Shown here: piece after piece, positions 32,870 through 42,318 of the stretch
Layout: each line of letters begins with the position of its first letter
Numbering within the stretch: position 1 is the stretch's first letter
From: Planctomycetota bacterium
GTDB lineage: Bacteria > Planctomycetota > Phycisphaerae > Phycisphaerales > SM1A02
DNA length: 53,408 nucleotides
Direction: 5' to 3'
Assembly: GCA_022568135.1 (NCBI GenBank)
Contig: JADFFQ010000023.1
Coordinates: 1 to 53,408, forward strand
The notes under the pieces: model-generated
What the model was told of the DNA's origin: nothing
Seen by the model: the letters and a program-made list of their open reading frames with translations, nothing else
Databases searched by the model: none
Made by a program: the position numbers and the translations under genes

Positions 32870-34230
32870 AGATCGAAGTCCGACGGCGTGATTCGAATCT
32901 GCAAGTTCTTCGGGTAGAAGCGCAGCACATCGTCCCCGTTCTCCAGAGACCACCTGCCCGAATCCGGCTCTCGAGCAATACGCACGGTGTCCAGCGGCGT
33001 GGCGTCGAACCCATACAAGGTGACCGTGGCCACCTCCATCTCATGGGGGTGAGGCCTGAACTCGATCTCGGCCGCTCGCAGCCCCGTCAGCGTCTCCAGA
33101 AGGTCCTGCACAAGCTGACGCGGGACCTCCACGCCGTACTGTGGTGCGGACCATCGGTCCAGATCACGAACCAGCCGAAACTCGCCACCCGGCCCGCGAA
33201 TGACCAGCGATTTCACATCCGGCGCCAGGACACTCGAACCCGTCGGATCGGCCAGACTCTCCGGCCGGCGAAACAACGCACGCAACACCGGCTCGGATAA
33301 CCGCACCACCACCGGCCGGCCTTGGATCATCCCGAATCGATCCTCCGATCCGACACCCATTCTCGCACCCACAAGCAACCGCTGCTCCTGCGGCACGCGC
33401 ACGATCTCGCCATCCTGTTCAACCAGCCGGGTGGAGGTGATGGTCAGGGAGCCTGTGGGCTCGGCCAACCCGAATGCCTGCAAATCGTCCGGTTGATCGA
33501 GAATGAACCCGCCCGATCTGGCTCTACCAAGTGCCGCAAAAAAATCGCCGCGCGCCAACTCGTCAAGCCTGGTTTGCACCGGCTCAATCATCTTCCACCG
33601 CTTACGATCCTTCACCAGCACCGTGCGTGCGCCTCCGTCATCGATGATGATCTGATCGGAGTCGATGGCGAGGGCGGTGAAGATCGTTCGATCACGCCAT
33701 TCCTTGGGGTCCATATCCACCGCACGGTCGTGCAGGTCGCTCTTGACGATGTAGACGGTCTGGTCCCCCGCGATCCGCAGATACGACCGGCCGGCAGCGC
33801 CGCGGCGCCCGAACGACAGGGTGAGCGAGCCGCGGGGCGAATCGAAGGTAATCTGTGCCTTGGGCGGCAGCAGGCCCAGAGCCGATTCGGAAAACCCACC
33901 CCGCAACTTATCGGGGCCGATGCGCTGGGCAACCTCAAGCCCAGCGGCCAGCACCAGCATCTGCCGGATCGAAAAGAAATCCACAGGATGGTGGAACGGC
34001 TCGGTTTGCGTCCAGCTTCGCCCGGTGCGGTCAAAGACCATGGTCGGGTCATCGGCTCGCCGCAGAGTGATACGAGTGACTGCATCGATCGGCAGTTGCT
34101 GCTGGGTAATGAGTAGCGCAGGTTGATCCAATCTCGGCACAAACTGTCGCTCGGTACGCAGGACGTACATCACCGCTGCGCTGCCGATTACGGCGAGCAC
34201 GACCACGACGATGGTTGGTTTTGCACTCAT
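32851..34230 (-). CDS. DUF4340 domain-containing membrane-anchored protein
   Basis: A 459-residue protein with one N-terminal membrane segment (about residues 5-24) and a large periplasmic part with two DUF4340-type repeats (for example ITFDSPRGSLTLSFGRRG and WRDRTIFTALAIDSDQIII). The family regularly follows gldG-like genes in planctomycetes and others, and this one does: its ATG at 34230 is 4 bp from the upstream stop. It is therefore probably the last subunit of the ABC system encoded upstream. The exact function is unknown. Confidence 0.85.
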   Translation of the reverse strand: MSAKPTIVVVVLAVIGSAAVMYVLRTERQFVPRLDQPALLITQQQLPIDAVTRITLRRADDPTMVFDRTGRSWTQTEPFHHPVDFFSIRQMLVLAAGLEVAQRIGPDKLRGGFSESALGLLPPKAQITFDSPRGSLTLSFGRRGAAGRSYLRIAGDQTVYIVKSDLHDRAVDMDPKEWRDRTIFTALAIDSDQIIIDDGGARTVLVKDRKRWKMIEPVQTRLDELARGDFFAALGRARSGGFILDQPDDLQAFGLAEPTGSLTITSTRLVEQDGEIVRVPQEQRLLVGARMGVGSEDRFGMIQGRPVVVRLSEPVLRALFRRPESLADPTGSSVLAPDVKSLVIRGPGGEFRLVRDLDRWSAPQYGVEVPRQLVQDLLETLTGLRAAEIEFRPHPHEMEVATVTLYGFDATPLDTVRIAREPDSGRWSLENGDDVLRFYPKNLQIRITPSDFDLQATTP

Positions 34231-34234
34231 CGGA

Positions 34235-36325
34235 TCACCTTCGCCGAACAACCCACACCGCCACACCCAACATCAGGCACCCACCGGGCATCCCCGCCAG
34301 CGCGATCCACCACCAAACCCGTAGCACCGCGGGGGTGATTCCATCCAGTCGAGCCACCTGCTGACTGATGGGACTCGGGGCGATCAGCTCATCCATCTGG
34401 GCCAACCACGCCACGGACGACAGCAACAGTTCGTAGTTGCCAGGATTGGCCAGAGCCATGCGGTCACCCCCCAGCGGTATCACCACGTCGGCAATGTAGC
34501 TCAGCATCCACCCGCCGGACCCCACGACGATGGACCGCTGCCAGCGGCCTCGCTCCAGGGGATGCAAACGTTGGACCGCCACCACGATCGGCACCGGCTC
34601 CATGAAACGCTCATCGGGCTTCGGGTCATCAAGGCTCTGCGGGTCAACCGCCCAATCCTTTTCGAGCCAGCGGTTGGGCGACGACGGGATATCTGCAATA
34701 ACCTGCTGCTGGCCCCCGATCGAAACCTCATCAATAGATCGAATCGGAACGGGCAGGGCGAAGTACGTCTGCTGGCCATGAATAGCCTTTGCAATCGGAT
34801 GGTCGCCACGAAAGTCCCGTAGGGCCTGGCCGCGCTCGCGGCTAACCTCCTGGGGTGAAAGCCGCACTTGCTCGTACACCACGCGTGCGGTATCCGCTTG
34901 AAGCCCCAGTTGTGCAACCACCGCTTGCCAAGGGTCCGGCCGACCCAGTCCGGGCAGCCGGCTCGGATACACGCTGAGCAACACTGGTTCACCGTCGGCG
35001 AGCAGCTGCCGGACCGCCTCGATCAAGGCACGCTCGGCTTCGGTCAGCTCGAGCCCCTGTTGAGCGGGGGACGGCACGACAATCCAGACCATCGGCTGGC
35101 CCTGGGCCGGCACCGGCGGGTCGCTCTTGCCGACAACCCATTCCAGGACCTCGAACCGCGCGGCCTTCAAAACAATCGTCGCACCCACCAGATCCACCTC
35201 CCGGTCGCGCCGACGCACCATCGACTCATCCTGGGCATGAATGAACACCACCATCGGCATGTGGTCCACGAGCTGCGAGCGGATCGCGGCGGAGATCGCC
35301 TGCTCGCCGCGGAATCGCTGATCAAATGTCACTTCGCCCGCGCCGCCGGGGCGCAGGTTCAACTTGGAAAACAACTGTGACGAAGGGACGACCACCGCGC
35401 CCTGCGGACCGATCACAATCGCGGCTTCTCCCTGATCAAGTGCCCGGGCAATACGCCCAAGCTCAAGCGGCGCCAGGTGCTTCAGCCCATCAGCCGCAAG
35501 CGCCAGTTGCCGGGCCCGGGAGGCATACGCCTCGCGGTCAGAAGCGAGTTGCCTCACGCCGGGGCTTGTCGCTACGCTGGACCGCCAACGGTTGAACATC
35601 TGCACGATCCTGTACTGTTCGTCGGCCCATCCCCCCAGGGCCGCCGCCAGGACGCTGCGTGCCGTTTCGTAGTCCGGCAGCGGGCGGCTTTCGTCAATCC
35701 GCATCGCCTGTTTCACATTCTGCTGTACTTGCTCGGTCTGTTGCAATCGCAACGCAAGCACCTGCAATAGTTGATCAATCTCCTCACTGTGAGGATCAGC
35801 GGCTCCGATACTCTGCCGTAATGCGTCGAGTCGTCCCGTCTGCTGCTGCAAGAACACGGTAAACGACTCCACCGCCTCGCGCCCCTGCTCCAGCAACCGC
35901 TCGTATTGGGCAATCTGATCATGGTAGATCAATCGCAGCTGGGCCAGGAGATCTTCATACTCACCAAGTGTGCGCGGATCGGTGGGATCGATGCGTACCA
36001 CCGAAATGTGGGGCGAGGCCTGGGTGTACCGCGTGAGGACTTCGTTGACCTGCCGCAGCAGCGGCTGATCGATGCTGTCGGCGACCATGACCATGGCGAT
36101 GGTCCAGTCGTCGGACAGCCCCGCCAGCAGCCTCCTGGTCTGCTCGCTCAGCGAGTAGGCCCGGGTCTTGGTCGCATCAATACGAAGCCGCAGCCCAGGC
36201 CGGGCTGCGAAGAAATTCACAACGACGGCGATCGTCACGATACCGGCTAGGAACAAGGCCAAGTTGAACTCTCGCTGCCACCGCCGCGTGACCGACCCGC
36301 CTTGTCCCTTGGACTTGTGATTCAT
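34235..36325 (-). CDS. GldG-like ABC-associated periplasmic protein
   Basis: A 696-residue protein with membrane segments near both ends (about residues 22-42 and 660-690) and a long extracytoplasmic region. The start resembles GldG family proteins (FNLALFLAGIVTIAVVVN, then RIDATKTRAYSLSEQT). An internal predicted coiled coil (about residues 125-215, Gln/Glu/Leu-rich) is included. Family members accompany an ABC-2 ATPase and permease. The ATG at 36325 has GGAGG 5 nt upstream and overlaps the permease stop (ATGA). The transported substrate is unknown; gliding motility should not be assumed. Confidence 0.85.
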   Translation of the reverse strand: MNHKSKGQGGSVTRRWQREFNLALFLAGIVTIAVVVNFFAARPGLRLRIDATKTRAYSLSEQTRRLLAGLSDDWTIAMVMVADSIDQPLLRQVNEVLTRYTQASPHISVVRIDPTDPRTLGEYEDLLAQLRLIYHDQIAQYERLLEQGREAVESFTVFLQQQTGRLDALRQSIGAADPHSEEIDQLLQVLALRLQQTEQVQQNVKQAMRIDESRPLPDYETARSVLAAALGGWADEQYRIVQMFNRWRSSVATSPGVRQLASDREAYASRARQLALAADGLKHLAPLELGRIARALDQGEAAIVIGPQGAVVVPSSQLFSKLNLRPGGAGEVTFDQRFRGEQAISAAIRSQLVDHMPMVVFIHAQDESMVRRRDREVDLVGATIVLKAARFEVLEWVVGKSDPPVPAQGQPMVWIVVPSPAQQGLELTEAERALIEAVRQLLADGEPVLLSVYPSRLPGLGRPDPWQAVVAQLGLQADTARVVYEQVRLSPQEVSRERGQALRDFRGDHPIAKAIHGQQTYFALPVPIRSIDEVSIGGQQQVIADIPSSPNRWLEKDWAVDPQSLDDPKPDERFMEPVPIVVAVQRLHPLERGRWQRSIVVGSGGWMLSYIADVVIPLGGDRMALANPGNYELLLSSVAWLAQMDELIAPSPISQQVARLDGITPAVLRVWWWIALAGMPGGCLMLGVAVWVVRRR

Positions 36326-37056
36326 CGCCACCTCCGCGCATCCAGCGATCCGACCGACGCCACCAACAGCACCAGCGTGATCGAGCAGAAGTAGACCACG
36401 TTGGCCGTATCGAGCAACCCGATAGTGAAGTCCCTCAGCCGAAGATCAGGATCGAGGGCGAAGAGGATGTCAGACCAGCTCTCTTGCCATTGTGTCGGCA
36501 GAAGCTCTGCCTGAGGCAGGCCTTTCGTGGCAAGGATCAAGATGATCCAGAAGAACACGGTGATGAGGTAGGCAACGACCTGATTCGCCGTCAGCGTCGA
36601 GGCGAGGAGGCCGCTGGCCAGAAACGCACAACCCGCCAGAATCAGCCCGAGATAGCCGCACAGCAGCTCGCCATAGTCCGGCCGGCCATAGATCTCCAGG
36701 GCAGCGACGAACACCAGCGTCGGCGAGAGCAACAGCACGAAGAATCCCAGGGCGCCGATGAACTTCCCGAGAATCACTGCGGTGGCGCTGGCCGGACTGG
36801 TCAGCAGCAGTTCGATCGTCCCGAGGCGAAGCTCCTCGCTGATCATCCGCATGGTGACCGCAGGGCAAAGCAGCGCGAACAGAAGCATGCTAAAGGCGAA
36901 GATCGGCCGAAGTGTGGCGGTTTCACCCTGGCCGAAGACGTAGCGCACGAAGAACCATCCCTCGGCCAGGATGAACAAGGCAGCCACGACGTACCCGCCT
37001 GGAGAGAGGAAGTAGGCCCGCAGCTCGCGGCCGGCGATGGCGAGCATTTGGCTCAC
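36322..37056 (-). CDS. ABC-2 type transporter permease, GldF-like
   Basis: A 244-residue polytopic membrane protein with about six hydrophobic segments. It begins with an ABC-2/GldF-like ELRAYFLSPGGYVVAALFIL and contains TMRMISEELRLGTIELLLTSP, the conserved first-loop motif of this permease family (SEExxxGTxExLLTxP). It overlaps the ATPase gene upstream and the GldG-like gene downstream, both by ATGA. Together the genes form a single export system. Confidence 0.92.
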   Translation of the reverse strand: MSQMLAIAGRELRAYFLSPGGYVVAALFILAEGWFFVRYVFGQGETATLRPIFAFSMLLFALLCPAVTMRMISEELRLGTIELLLTSPASATAVILGKFIGALGFFVLLLSPTLVFVAALEIYGRPDYGELLCGYLGLILAGCAFLASGLLASTLTANQVVAYLITVFFWIILILATKGLPQAELLPTQWQESWSDILFALDPDLRLRDFTIGLLDTANVVYFCSITLVLLVASVGSLDARRWR

Positions 37057-38024
37057 GTGCCGCTCCGATCAGCTGCGGCCTCGCTGGGGGCAGCGTCGGC
37101 CTCGGCAACAAGGTGCATGAACAGATGCTCAAGCGTCGGTGCCTCGCGGCGCAACTCCCGCGTGGCGCCCCCACGGCGGCCCAACTCCCGCGCGATCGAT
37201 TCCCGCAAATCGGCCGAACCGTCGGCGGCGGTCACCGTCAACCGTCCCCAACCGTCGCTGAGTCGGACGTACTGTACGTCGGCGACGCCCGGTAGCCTGG
37301 ACAGCGCTTCATCAGCCCCTGTCGCGTCGGTCTCGACGACATACCGGGTCTTGCCTGCCGCGGCAGCCCGCAGTTCGTCAATCGTCCCGGCCGCGCGAAT
37401 CCGCCCCCCGGCCAGAATGAGAACCCGGTCGCACGTGGCCTCGACCTCCGCCAGGTTATGGGTGGATATCAGGATTGTGTGCCGGCCGGCGAGTTCGCGG
37501 ATCAGACCGCGCAGCTGGCGAATCTGTGATGGATCGAGCCCCACCGTCGGCTCGTCGAGGATGAGCACGGGCGGTTCGTGCAGCAGGGCTGCCGCCAGGC
37601 TCACGCGCTGCCGATACCCCCTGGAAAGCTGATTGATCGGCTGACGCTCCACATCGCTGAGCAGGCAGCGCTTCATTGCCAAGTCAATGGCCGGCCGCCG
37701 ATGGGCCCGCTTGATGCCGAACAGCCTCGCTCGAAACTTCAGGTACTCCACCACCCGCATTTCCGTATACAGCGGTGCGGCCTCCGGCAGGTACCCGATC
37801 CGCCGCTGCACTTGCCTCCGGTTACGGAGCACATCCAGGCCGTCCACCCGCACCGTACCCGCCGTAGGAGACAGGTAGCCGCAGATCATTCGAATGGTCG
37901 TCGTCTTGCCGGCGCCGTTGGGGCCCAGGAACCCGACCACCTCTCCTTGGGGGATTTCAAAATCGACCGAATTCACGGCCAGGAATCTGCCGAACCTCTT
38001 GGATAGGCGGTGAGCTGCAATCAT
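37053..38024 (-). CDS. ABC transporter ATP-binding protein, GldA-like
   Basis: A 323-residue ATPase subunit. Walker A is GPNGAGKTT (34-42), signature LSRGYRQR (133-140), Walker B LILDEP (154-159), then the D-loop and the STHNLAEVE switch region. The C-terminal domain of about 110 residues (residues 210-323) is typical of ABC-2 exporters with an extended tail. The ATG at 38024 gives the canonical N-terminus; the frame is open far upstream but is not coding-like there. It is the first gene of the four-gene operon ending with the DUF4340 protein. Confidence 0.93.
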   Translation of the reverse strand: MIAAHRLSKRFGRFLAVNSVDFEIPQGEVVGFLGPNGAGKTTTIRMICGYLSPTAGTVRVDGLDVLRNRRQVQRRIGYLPEAAPLYTEMRVVEYLKFRARLFGIKRAHRRPAIDLAMKRCLLSDVERQPINQLSRGYRQRVSLAAALLHEPPVLILDEPTVGLDPSQIRQLRGLIRELAGRHTILISTHNLAEVEATCDRVLILAGGRIRAAGTIDELRAAAAGKTRYVVETDATGADEALSRLPGVADVQYVRLSDGWGRLTVTAADGSADLRESIARELGRRGGATRELRREAPTLEHLFMHLVAEADAAPSEAAADRSGT

Positions 38025-38196
38025 GTCCCAGCGGCGCGATAATCGGTGTCCGAGACGCACTACGGAAGCTGACGGCCCGGAGCCTCTTGCCAACAGATCC
38101 GGAGACCGCCGCCGACGCCTACGGCGCGGCCAGCCGATTCTCGATCGACCGCCGCGATTGTCAAGCGACGATCGCCAACCTTGTGGCCCCGGTAGA

Positions 38197-38226
38197 TTGC
38201 CCGGCATGGGGCTTGCGTTGTAGACT
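38197..38226 (+). promoter_or_regulatory. Possible promoter of the GAF/response-regulator gene
   Basis: TTGCCC, an 18-nt spacer and TAGACT lie about 42 nt before the ATG at 38268, inside the divergent intergenic region with the ABC operon. Confidence 0.4.
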
Positions 38227-38267
38227 ACTGGACTTTGTCCTATCTCACGAGACAAGACGACCACCTC

Positions 38268-39983
38268 ATGACCTTGTCCCGTCCACGGCTGGTTCTCTTG
38301 CCTGGCGAGTCGCCGCTGGATGCGAGCCTGGTCGAATCGCTGCGGTCGATGTTCGACGTGATCGAGATGCCCGATGCGGCCACGGCCCAAAGGATCGCCA
38401 GCGAAGAGCCCGGCACCCTGGTGCTCGGCCCGGCGGGGGACCAGCTTCGCGTGGGGCAGCCGAGATCGCCCCAGGCAGCGGTCAGCATCCTCCAGTACAT
38501 CGGCGAAGGCGTCGGCTTGGTCGATGCCTCCGGCTCCATCGCCTGGATGAATTCGCGCCTCCAGGAGTACGAGGAGCCGGTCCGCCAGCACTTCGCCCAG
38601 TTGTGCCGCCAGGCCATCCAAGTACTCAATGAGTCGCACGACTCGGCCATACCCGTTGGGCGGCGCCGCAGCAAGAAATTCTCTTTCCGCAGCGGCGAGG
38701 AGCACTACGAGTTGGTGGCCTCACCGGCGTCCGTCGAGGAGAGCGATGCAGACACCGTGGCGACCGTGGTCGGGGTGCTTTGGGAAGTCACGGCCAGCCG
38801 GCGCCTGCTTGACAAGCTGGACGCCATCGATTCCGCCGGCTCGGAACTGATGAAGATCGAAGCTGGATCCATCGTCAAGCTCAACATGGCGCAGCGGCTC
38901 AAGGTGCTGGAAGATAAGATCGTTCACTATGTGCACGATCTGCTGCAGTTCGATAACTTCGAAATCCGCCTGCTCGACAAGGAAACCAACCGCCTGGAAC
39001 TGGTTACGTCGGTGGGCATCACGCCTGAGAAGATCGGCGAGGTGATCCACCCCCAGCCCCAAGGCAGCGGGATTACCGGTTACGTCGCGGCCACGGGTGA
39101 GAGCTACCTATGCCCCAATGTCAAAGAGGATCCACTGTACCGCGAGGGCCTGGACCATGCGGCCAGCTCCCTCACCGTGCCGCTGCGACTGCACGACCGG
39201 GTCATCGGCGTGTTCAACATCGAGTCGAAGAGGCCTGCGGCCTTCGATGACAACGACCGGCAGTTCGCAACGATCTTCGGCCGGTATATCGCCATGGCGA
39301 TGAACATCCTCGATTTGTTGGTCGTCGAGCGCTACACAACCAACGAGCAGATGGCCCAGAACGTTCTCAGCGAGCTGAATGAGCCGCTGGCCGAAGTCAC
39401 CAACCACGCCCGGGCGCTGCGGGAGGCCAACCTCGCCGACGGCAAAACCCGCAAAGGCCTGGAGCAAATTATCGAGGAAATCGCAGGCCTCCGCAAACGC
39501 ATCGAGGCTTGCACCGCCGGGCCCCGGAGCGTCCTGGGTGCCGAGGAGGAGCTTCATCGAAGCCAACCCGACCCCAGCATGACCGGCAAGCGCGTCCTGA
39601 TCGCCGACGACGATCCCGTCATATGCATGACTGTCAACAAGATACTCACCCAAAAGGGATGTGAGGTGACCGCCTGTCGCGACGGCAATGAAACGATCGA
39701 AGCCCTGCGCGGCGCCCAGTCGCGCAACACCAGCTTCGACCTGGTCATTTCGGACATCAAGATGCCGCTGGCGAGCGGCTACGAGGTGTTTCGCACGTCC
39801 AAGGAGATCGCGCCCGACACGCCGGTCATCCTCATGACCGGGTTCGGGTATGACCCGCACCATTCGATCGTCCGGGCCTCTCAAGAGGGGCTGCACTCGT
39901 TTCTATTCAAACCATTCAAGGCCGGGCAGCTCGTGGAGGAGGTCAAGAAGGCCTTGACCGCGAGCGTCAAAGCCGGCACCTGA
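38268..39983 (+). CDS. PAS/GAF sensor with C-terminal response-regulator receiver
   Basis: A 571-residue signalling protein. Order: an N-terminal segment of unknown fold (about 1-75), a PAS-like domain (about 80-190, GEGVGLVDASGSIAWMN), a GAF domain (about 200-350, GSGITGYVAATGESYLCPNV), a helical linker and a receiver domain (438-571). The receiver keeps the acidic pair ADDDP, the phosphoacceptor Asp496 (ISDIKMP), the switch Thr524 and Lys548 (FKPF). No histidine kinase core or DNA-binding domain is present, so output is probably protein-protein or through the PAS/GAF part. It is divergent from the ABC operon. Confidence 0.88.
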   Translation: MTLSRPRLVLLPGESPLDASLVESLRSMFDVIEMPDAATAQRIASEEPGTLVLGPAGDQLRVGQPRSPQAAVSILQYIGEGVGLVDASGSIAWMNSRLQEYEEPVRQHFAQLCRQAIQVLNESHDSAIPVGRRRSKKFSFRSGEEHYELVASPASVEESDADTVATVVGVLWEVTASRRLLDKLDAIDSAGSELMKIEAGSIVKLNMAQRLKVLEDKIVHYVHDLLQFDNFEIRLLDKETNRLELVTSVGITPEKIGEVIHPQPQGSGITGYVAATGESYLCPNVKEDPLYREGLDHAASSLTVPLRLHDRVIGVFNIESKRPAAFDDNDRQFATIFGRYIAMAMNILDLLVVERYTTNEQMAQNVLSELNEPLAEVTNHARALREANLADGKTRKGLEQIIEEIAGLRKRIEACTAGPRSVLGAEEELHRSQPDPSMTGKRVLIADDDPVICMTVNKILTQKGCEVTACRDGNETIEALRGAQSRNTSFDLVISDIKMPLASGYEVFRTSKEIAPDTPVILMTGFGYDPHHSIVRASQEGLHSFLFKPFKAGQLVEEVKKALTASVKAGT

Positions 39984-40013
39984 CGATCACCCGGCCCAGC
40001 AGGTTTCGCGGCT

Positions 40014-40937
40014 TCACGACCCCGGGCGCTGGGCGACCAATACCCGCCAATGCCCTTCGTGGTCCTTCAGAACCACCGGATTCGCCAGCATCTGCGACGC
40101 GCCCGCCAGCTCCAGCGCCGCGTCGCGTTGGCAATCGGCGATTTCTATGACCAGTTGCCCGCCCGGCCGAAGCAGCTCGCCGGCACCCCCAATCAGCGGG
40201 CGAATCACATCCAGGCCGTCAGCGCCGCCCCGCAACGCCGACGCGGCCTCGTACTGCCGCACGTTGGGCGCGACCTCGGCCCATTGGTGGTCGGGGATGT
40301 ACGGCGGATTGGAGCAGATGACATCAAACTGACCGCTGTCTGGGCGGTGCGTCAACGGCTCGAGGCCCGGCCCGAGGCGAAACTCGATCTGATCCGCCAC
40401 GCTGTGCCGCTGGGCGTTGGTCCTCGCCAGCTCAAGCGCCTCCTGGGCAATGTCGGTCGCCACGATATGGGCGTCACTGAGCTGGGCTGCCAATGACACT
40501 GCGATACAGCCACTACCGGTGCCGATGTCAGCGATGGCCGGCCGAGCATGACCCGGCGCTGCCCGGCGCCATTGAAGCACGTGTTCCACCAGCGACTCTG
40601 TGCACGGCCGAGGGATGAACACCGAGCGGTTGACCGCAAACGGCCGACCGAAGAACCACGCTTGCCCAACGAGATACTGCACCGGCTCGTGGTTCGCCGC
40701 TCTGGCCGCCAGGTCCCGCAACGACGCCCGCTCCAGCGGTGACGCCGGCCGGTCAATCTCCATGTACAGTCGCATCCGCTCGCAGCCGAAGACATGCGCC
40801 AGCAGCATCTCAGCCGCCACCCGGGGCGAATCGACGCCCTTGGATTCAAAATGCCCGGTCAGCCAGGCGAGCAACCGCCGCGTGGTCCACGTCGATTCGG
40901 CTCCGCGCTCTTCTCTTCGGTCGCTGGCACAGGTCAT
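40014..40937 (-). CDS. prmC: Peptide chain release factor N5-glutamine methyltransferase PrmC
   Basis: Methylates the GGQ glutamine of release factors. A 307-residue protein with an N-terminal helical bundle, motif I DIGTGSGC (137-144) and the catalytic NPPY at 210-213. The usual PR[DE]TE segment reads RPCTES, with Cys112 replacing the acidic residue. The gene is not next to prfA, as it often is elsewhere; it faces the GAF-receiver gene (31 bp between stops). The start at 40937 gives a normal length. Confidence 0.9.
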   Translation of the reverse strand: MTCASDRREERGAESTWTTRRLLAWLTGHFESKGVDSPRVAAEMLLAHVFGCERMRLYMEIDRPASPLERASLRDLAARAANHEPVQYLVGQAWFFGRPFAVNRSVFIPRPCTESLVEHVLQWRRAAPGHARPAIADIGTGSGCIAVSLAAQLSDAHIVATDIAQEALELARTNAQRHSVADQIEFRLGPGLEPLTHRPDSGQFDVICSNPPYIPDHQWAEVAPNVRQYEAASALRGGADGLDVIRPLIGGAGELLRPGGQLVIEIADCQRDAALELAGASQMLANPVVLKDHEGHWRVLVAQRPGS

Positions 40938-41501
40938 GCAATCCGATTCTACGCCTCCAAATGCATCGCAACGTTCCCCGCGGTGTACCGCTCCACCGCG
41001 CGCTCAAGACGGGCTTCAACAGCGGCGCCACATCTGCGCGCGCAGCCCCTCGGGGCGCACACTGCGCGCTCGGTGCACCGTTGATTCTGACTTGCGATTG
41101 AGGGTCGGAATCGCCCGCGCGCGCAAGGATGACCGAACGGGCCTTGCTGCGCGCGCCGGGCGGGCGATGCGCACCATAACTTCGGCTAACCGAGGCTTAT
41201 CTCGGCTTATCTCGCGCTAACCGAGCGTTTCGGAAGCTTATCCAGCGCTAAACTCGACCAACTTGTGTGCGCCAAGGCGTCCGCGTCCCGCCCTGCGCGC
41301 ACCAATGTGTCCGCTGGGCTACCGCGCGCCAGCCGGGTCTTGTGAACCCGGCGGACCCTACGAACCTCGAAACCGTCCATGAGGGTCTACGAAACGCCCA
41401 GACACACTAAAGCCGATGCCCTAAACCGACGACGGGAAAGTCGGGTCGCATCTCCGTGCGACGCTGGCACCCGGTTATCTGCATCAGAAAGGTTCGGACC
41501 A
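40938..41501. other. Gene-free GC-rich stretch with short repeats
   Basis: No convincing gene is found in these 564 bp. The left part is extreme in CGCG content. A block of 10-bp repeats lies at 41183-41252 and a small hairpin (CCGGGT/ACCCGG) near 41334-41352. The hairpin loop does not satisfy the tRNA T-loop rule, so no tRNA is called. Confidence 0.5.
41183..41252. repeat. Cluster of ~10-bp tandem repeats
   Basis: Successive units read CGGCTAACCGA, GGCTTATCTC, GGCTTATCTC, GCGCTAACCG and then looser copies (AGCTTATCCA, GCGCTAAAC). The 10-bp period equals about one helical turn. No gene product or known repeat is recognised. Confidence 0.6.
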
Positions 41502-42203
41502 ATGAGAACTCAATGCGCGATCTTCGTCGGGATCGGTCTGTTCGCGGCCTTAGGTTGCAGTCGTGTGCAGCACAGCTTTCATCCCTATCAGCCCGTGGGC
41601 ACGGCCCTGCCTGTCGAGGTAGCGGTAAAGCACAAGGACAGTGAACCCGTCAGCGGCACCGTCTATCACCGGATGGCGGGAACCGGCGCGTACCAAGCCA
41701 TGCCCATGCGGCTGCGCGCCGGCCAGTTGTGGGCGTTGTTGCCCACCGAGAACCTGCAACGGCAGGACACGGCCGAGTATTACATTGACGTCAACAAGGC
41801 CGGCCGGCAATATGCCTTGGGTTCGCCAGGCTCTCCCTTCGTGGTGACCTTCATGGATAAAGCAGGAATGATCCTCAGCAGCCTGCGCGACAAGCCGTTC
41901 GCCACGGACACCGCGCACGAGGTGCGGATCGTTCTGCTGGCCGCAAATCAACTGGTCGATCAACCCACCGCCATCTACCAGATCCCCGGGCTACCCGGCG
42001 AAATCCGCGCCCCCATGGAAGCCGATGGACACGGCAACTTCCAAATCTTCATCCCGCCTCACGCGGTACGAGCGGGAACGTGGAAGTACGCCATGGAGAT
42101 CTCGCTGAACGGCGAGATCATCCGTATCCCGCAGCATGGCTATCGATCCTTCTTCGTTCAGCCAGCCCGCCCGCACAAAGTCGCCCTCGAACATACTCCA
42201 TAG
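41502..42203 (+). CDS. Putative lipoprotein with beta-rich domain
   Basis: A 233-residue protein with a lipoprotein signal: MRTQ then a hydrophobic stretch and lipobox AALGC with Cys19. The mature part is beta-strand-rich (VEVAVKHKDSEPVSGTVYHR, IRIPQHGYRSFFV) and has no enzymatic motif that I can recognise. The ATG at 41502 is used because it starts the lipobox signal; the frame is open 41 codons upstream. GAAAGG lies about 10 nt before it. The gene is convergent with the FG-GAP-like gene at 42396-43955. Confidence 0.75.
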   Translation: MRTQCAIFVGIGLFAALGCSRVQHSFHPYQPVGTALPVEVAVKHKDSEPVSGTVYHRMAGTGAYQAMPMRLRAGQLWALLPTENLQRQDTAEYYIDVNKAGRQYALGSPGSPFVVTFMDKAGMILSSLRDKPFATDTAHEVRIVLLAANQLVDQPTAIYQIPGLPGEIRAPMEADGHGNFQIFIPPHAVRAGTWKYAMEISLNGEIIRIPQHGYRSFFVQPARPHKVALEHTP

Positions 42204-42318
42204 GCAGCTTCGAACCTGACCGACGGCGACGCGTGTGCTGGCAAGCGCTCTGCCGACCGCGAGGCGGCGACGAGCGCCCGGTGACGATCACCCCGCCGTG
42301 GCCGGCGGGGCTCAACAA

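Noticed and set aside
41161-41260. A replication origin with DnaA boxes
   Set aside because: TTATCTCGG, TTATCTCGC and TTATCCAGC only partly resemble TTATNCACA; there is no AT-rich unwinding region and no dnaA or dnaN nearby.
41330-41356. A tRNA T-arm
   Set aside because: The hairpin has a 7-nt loop, but the loop base that must be A in TTCRANY is C, and no acceptor or anticodon stem can be built around it.
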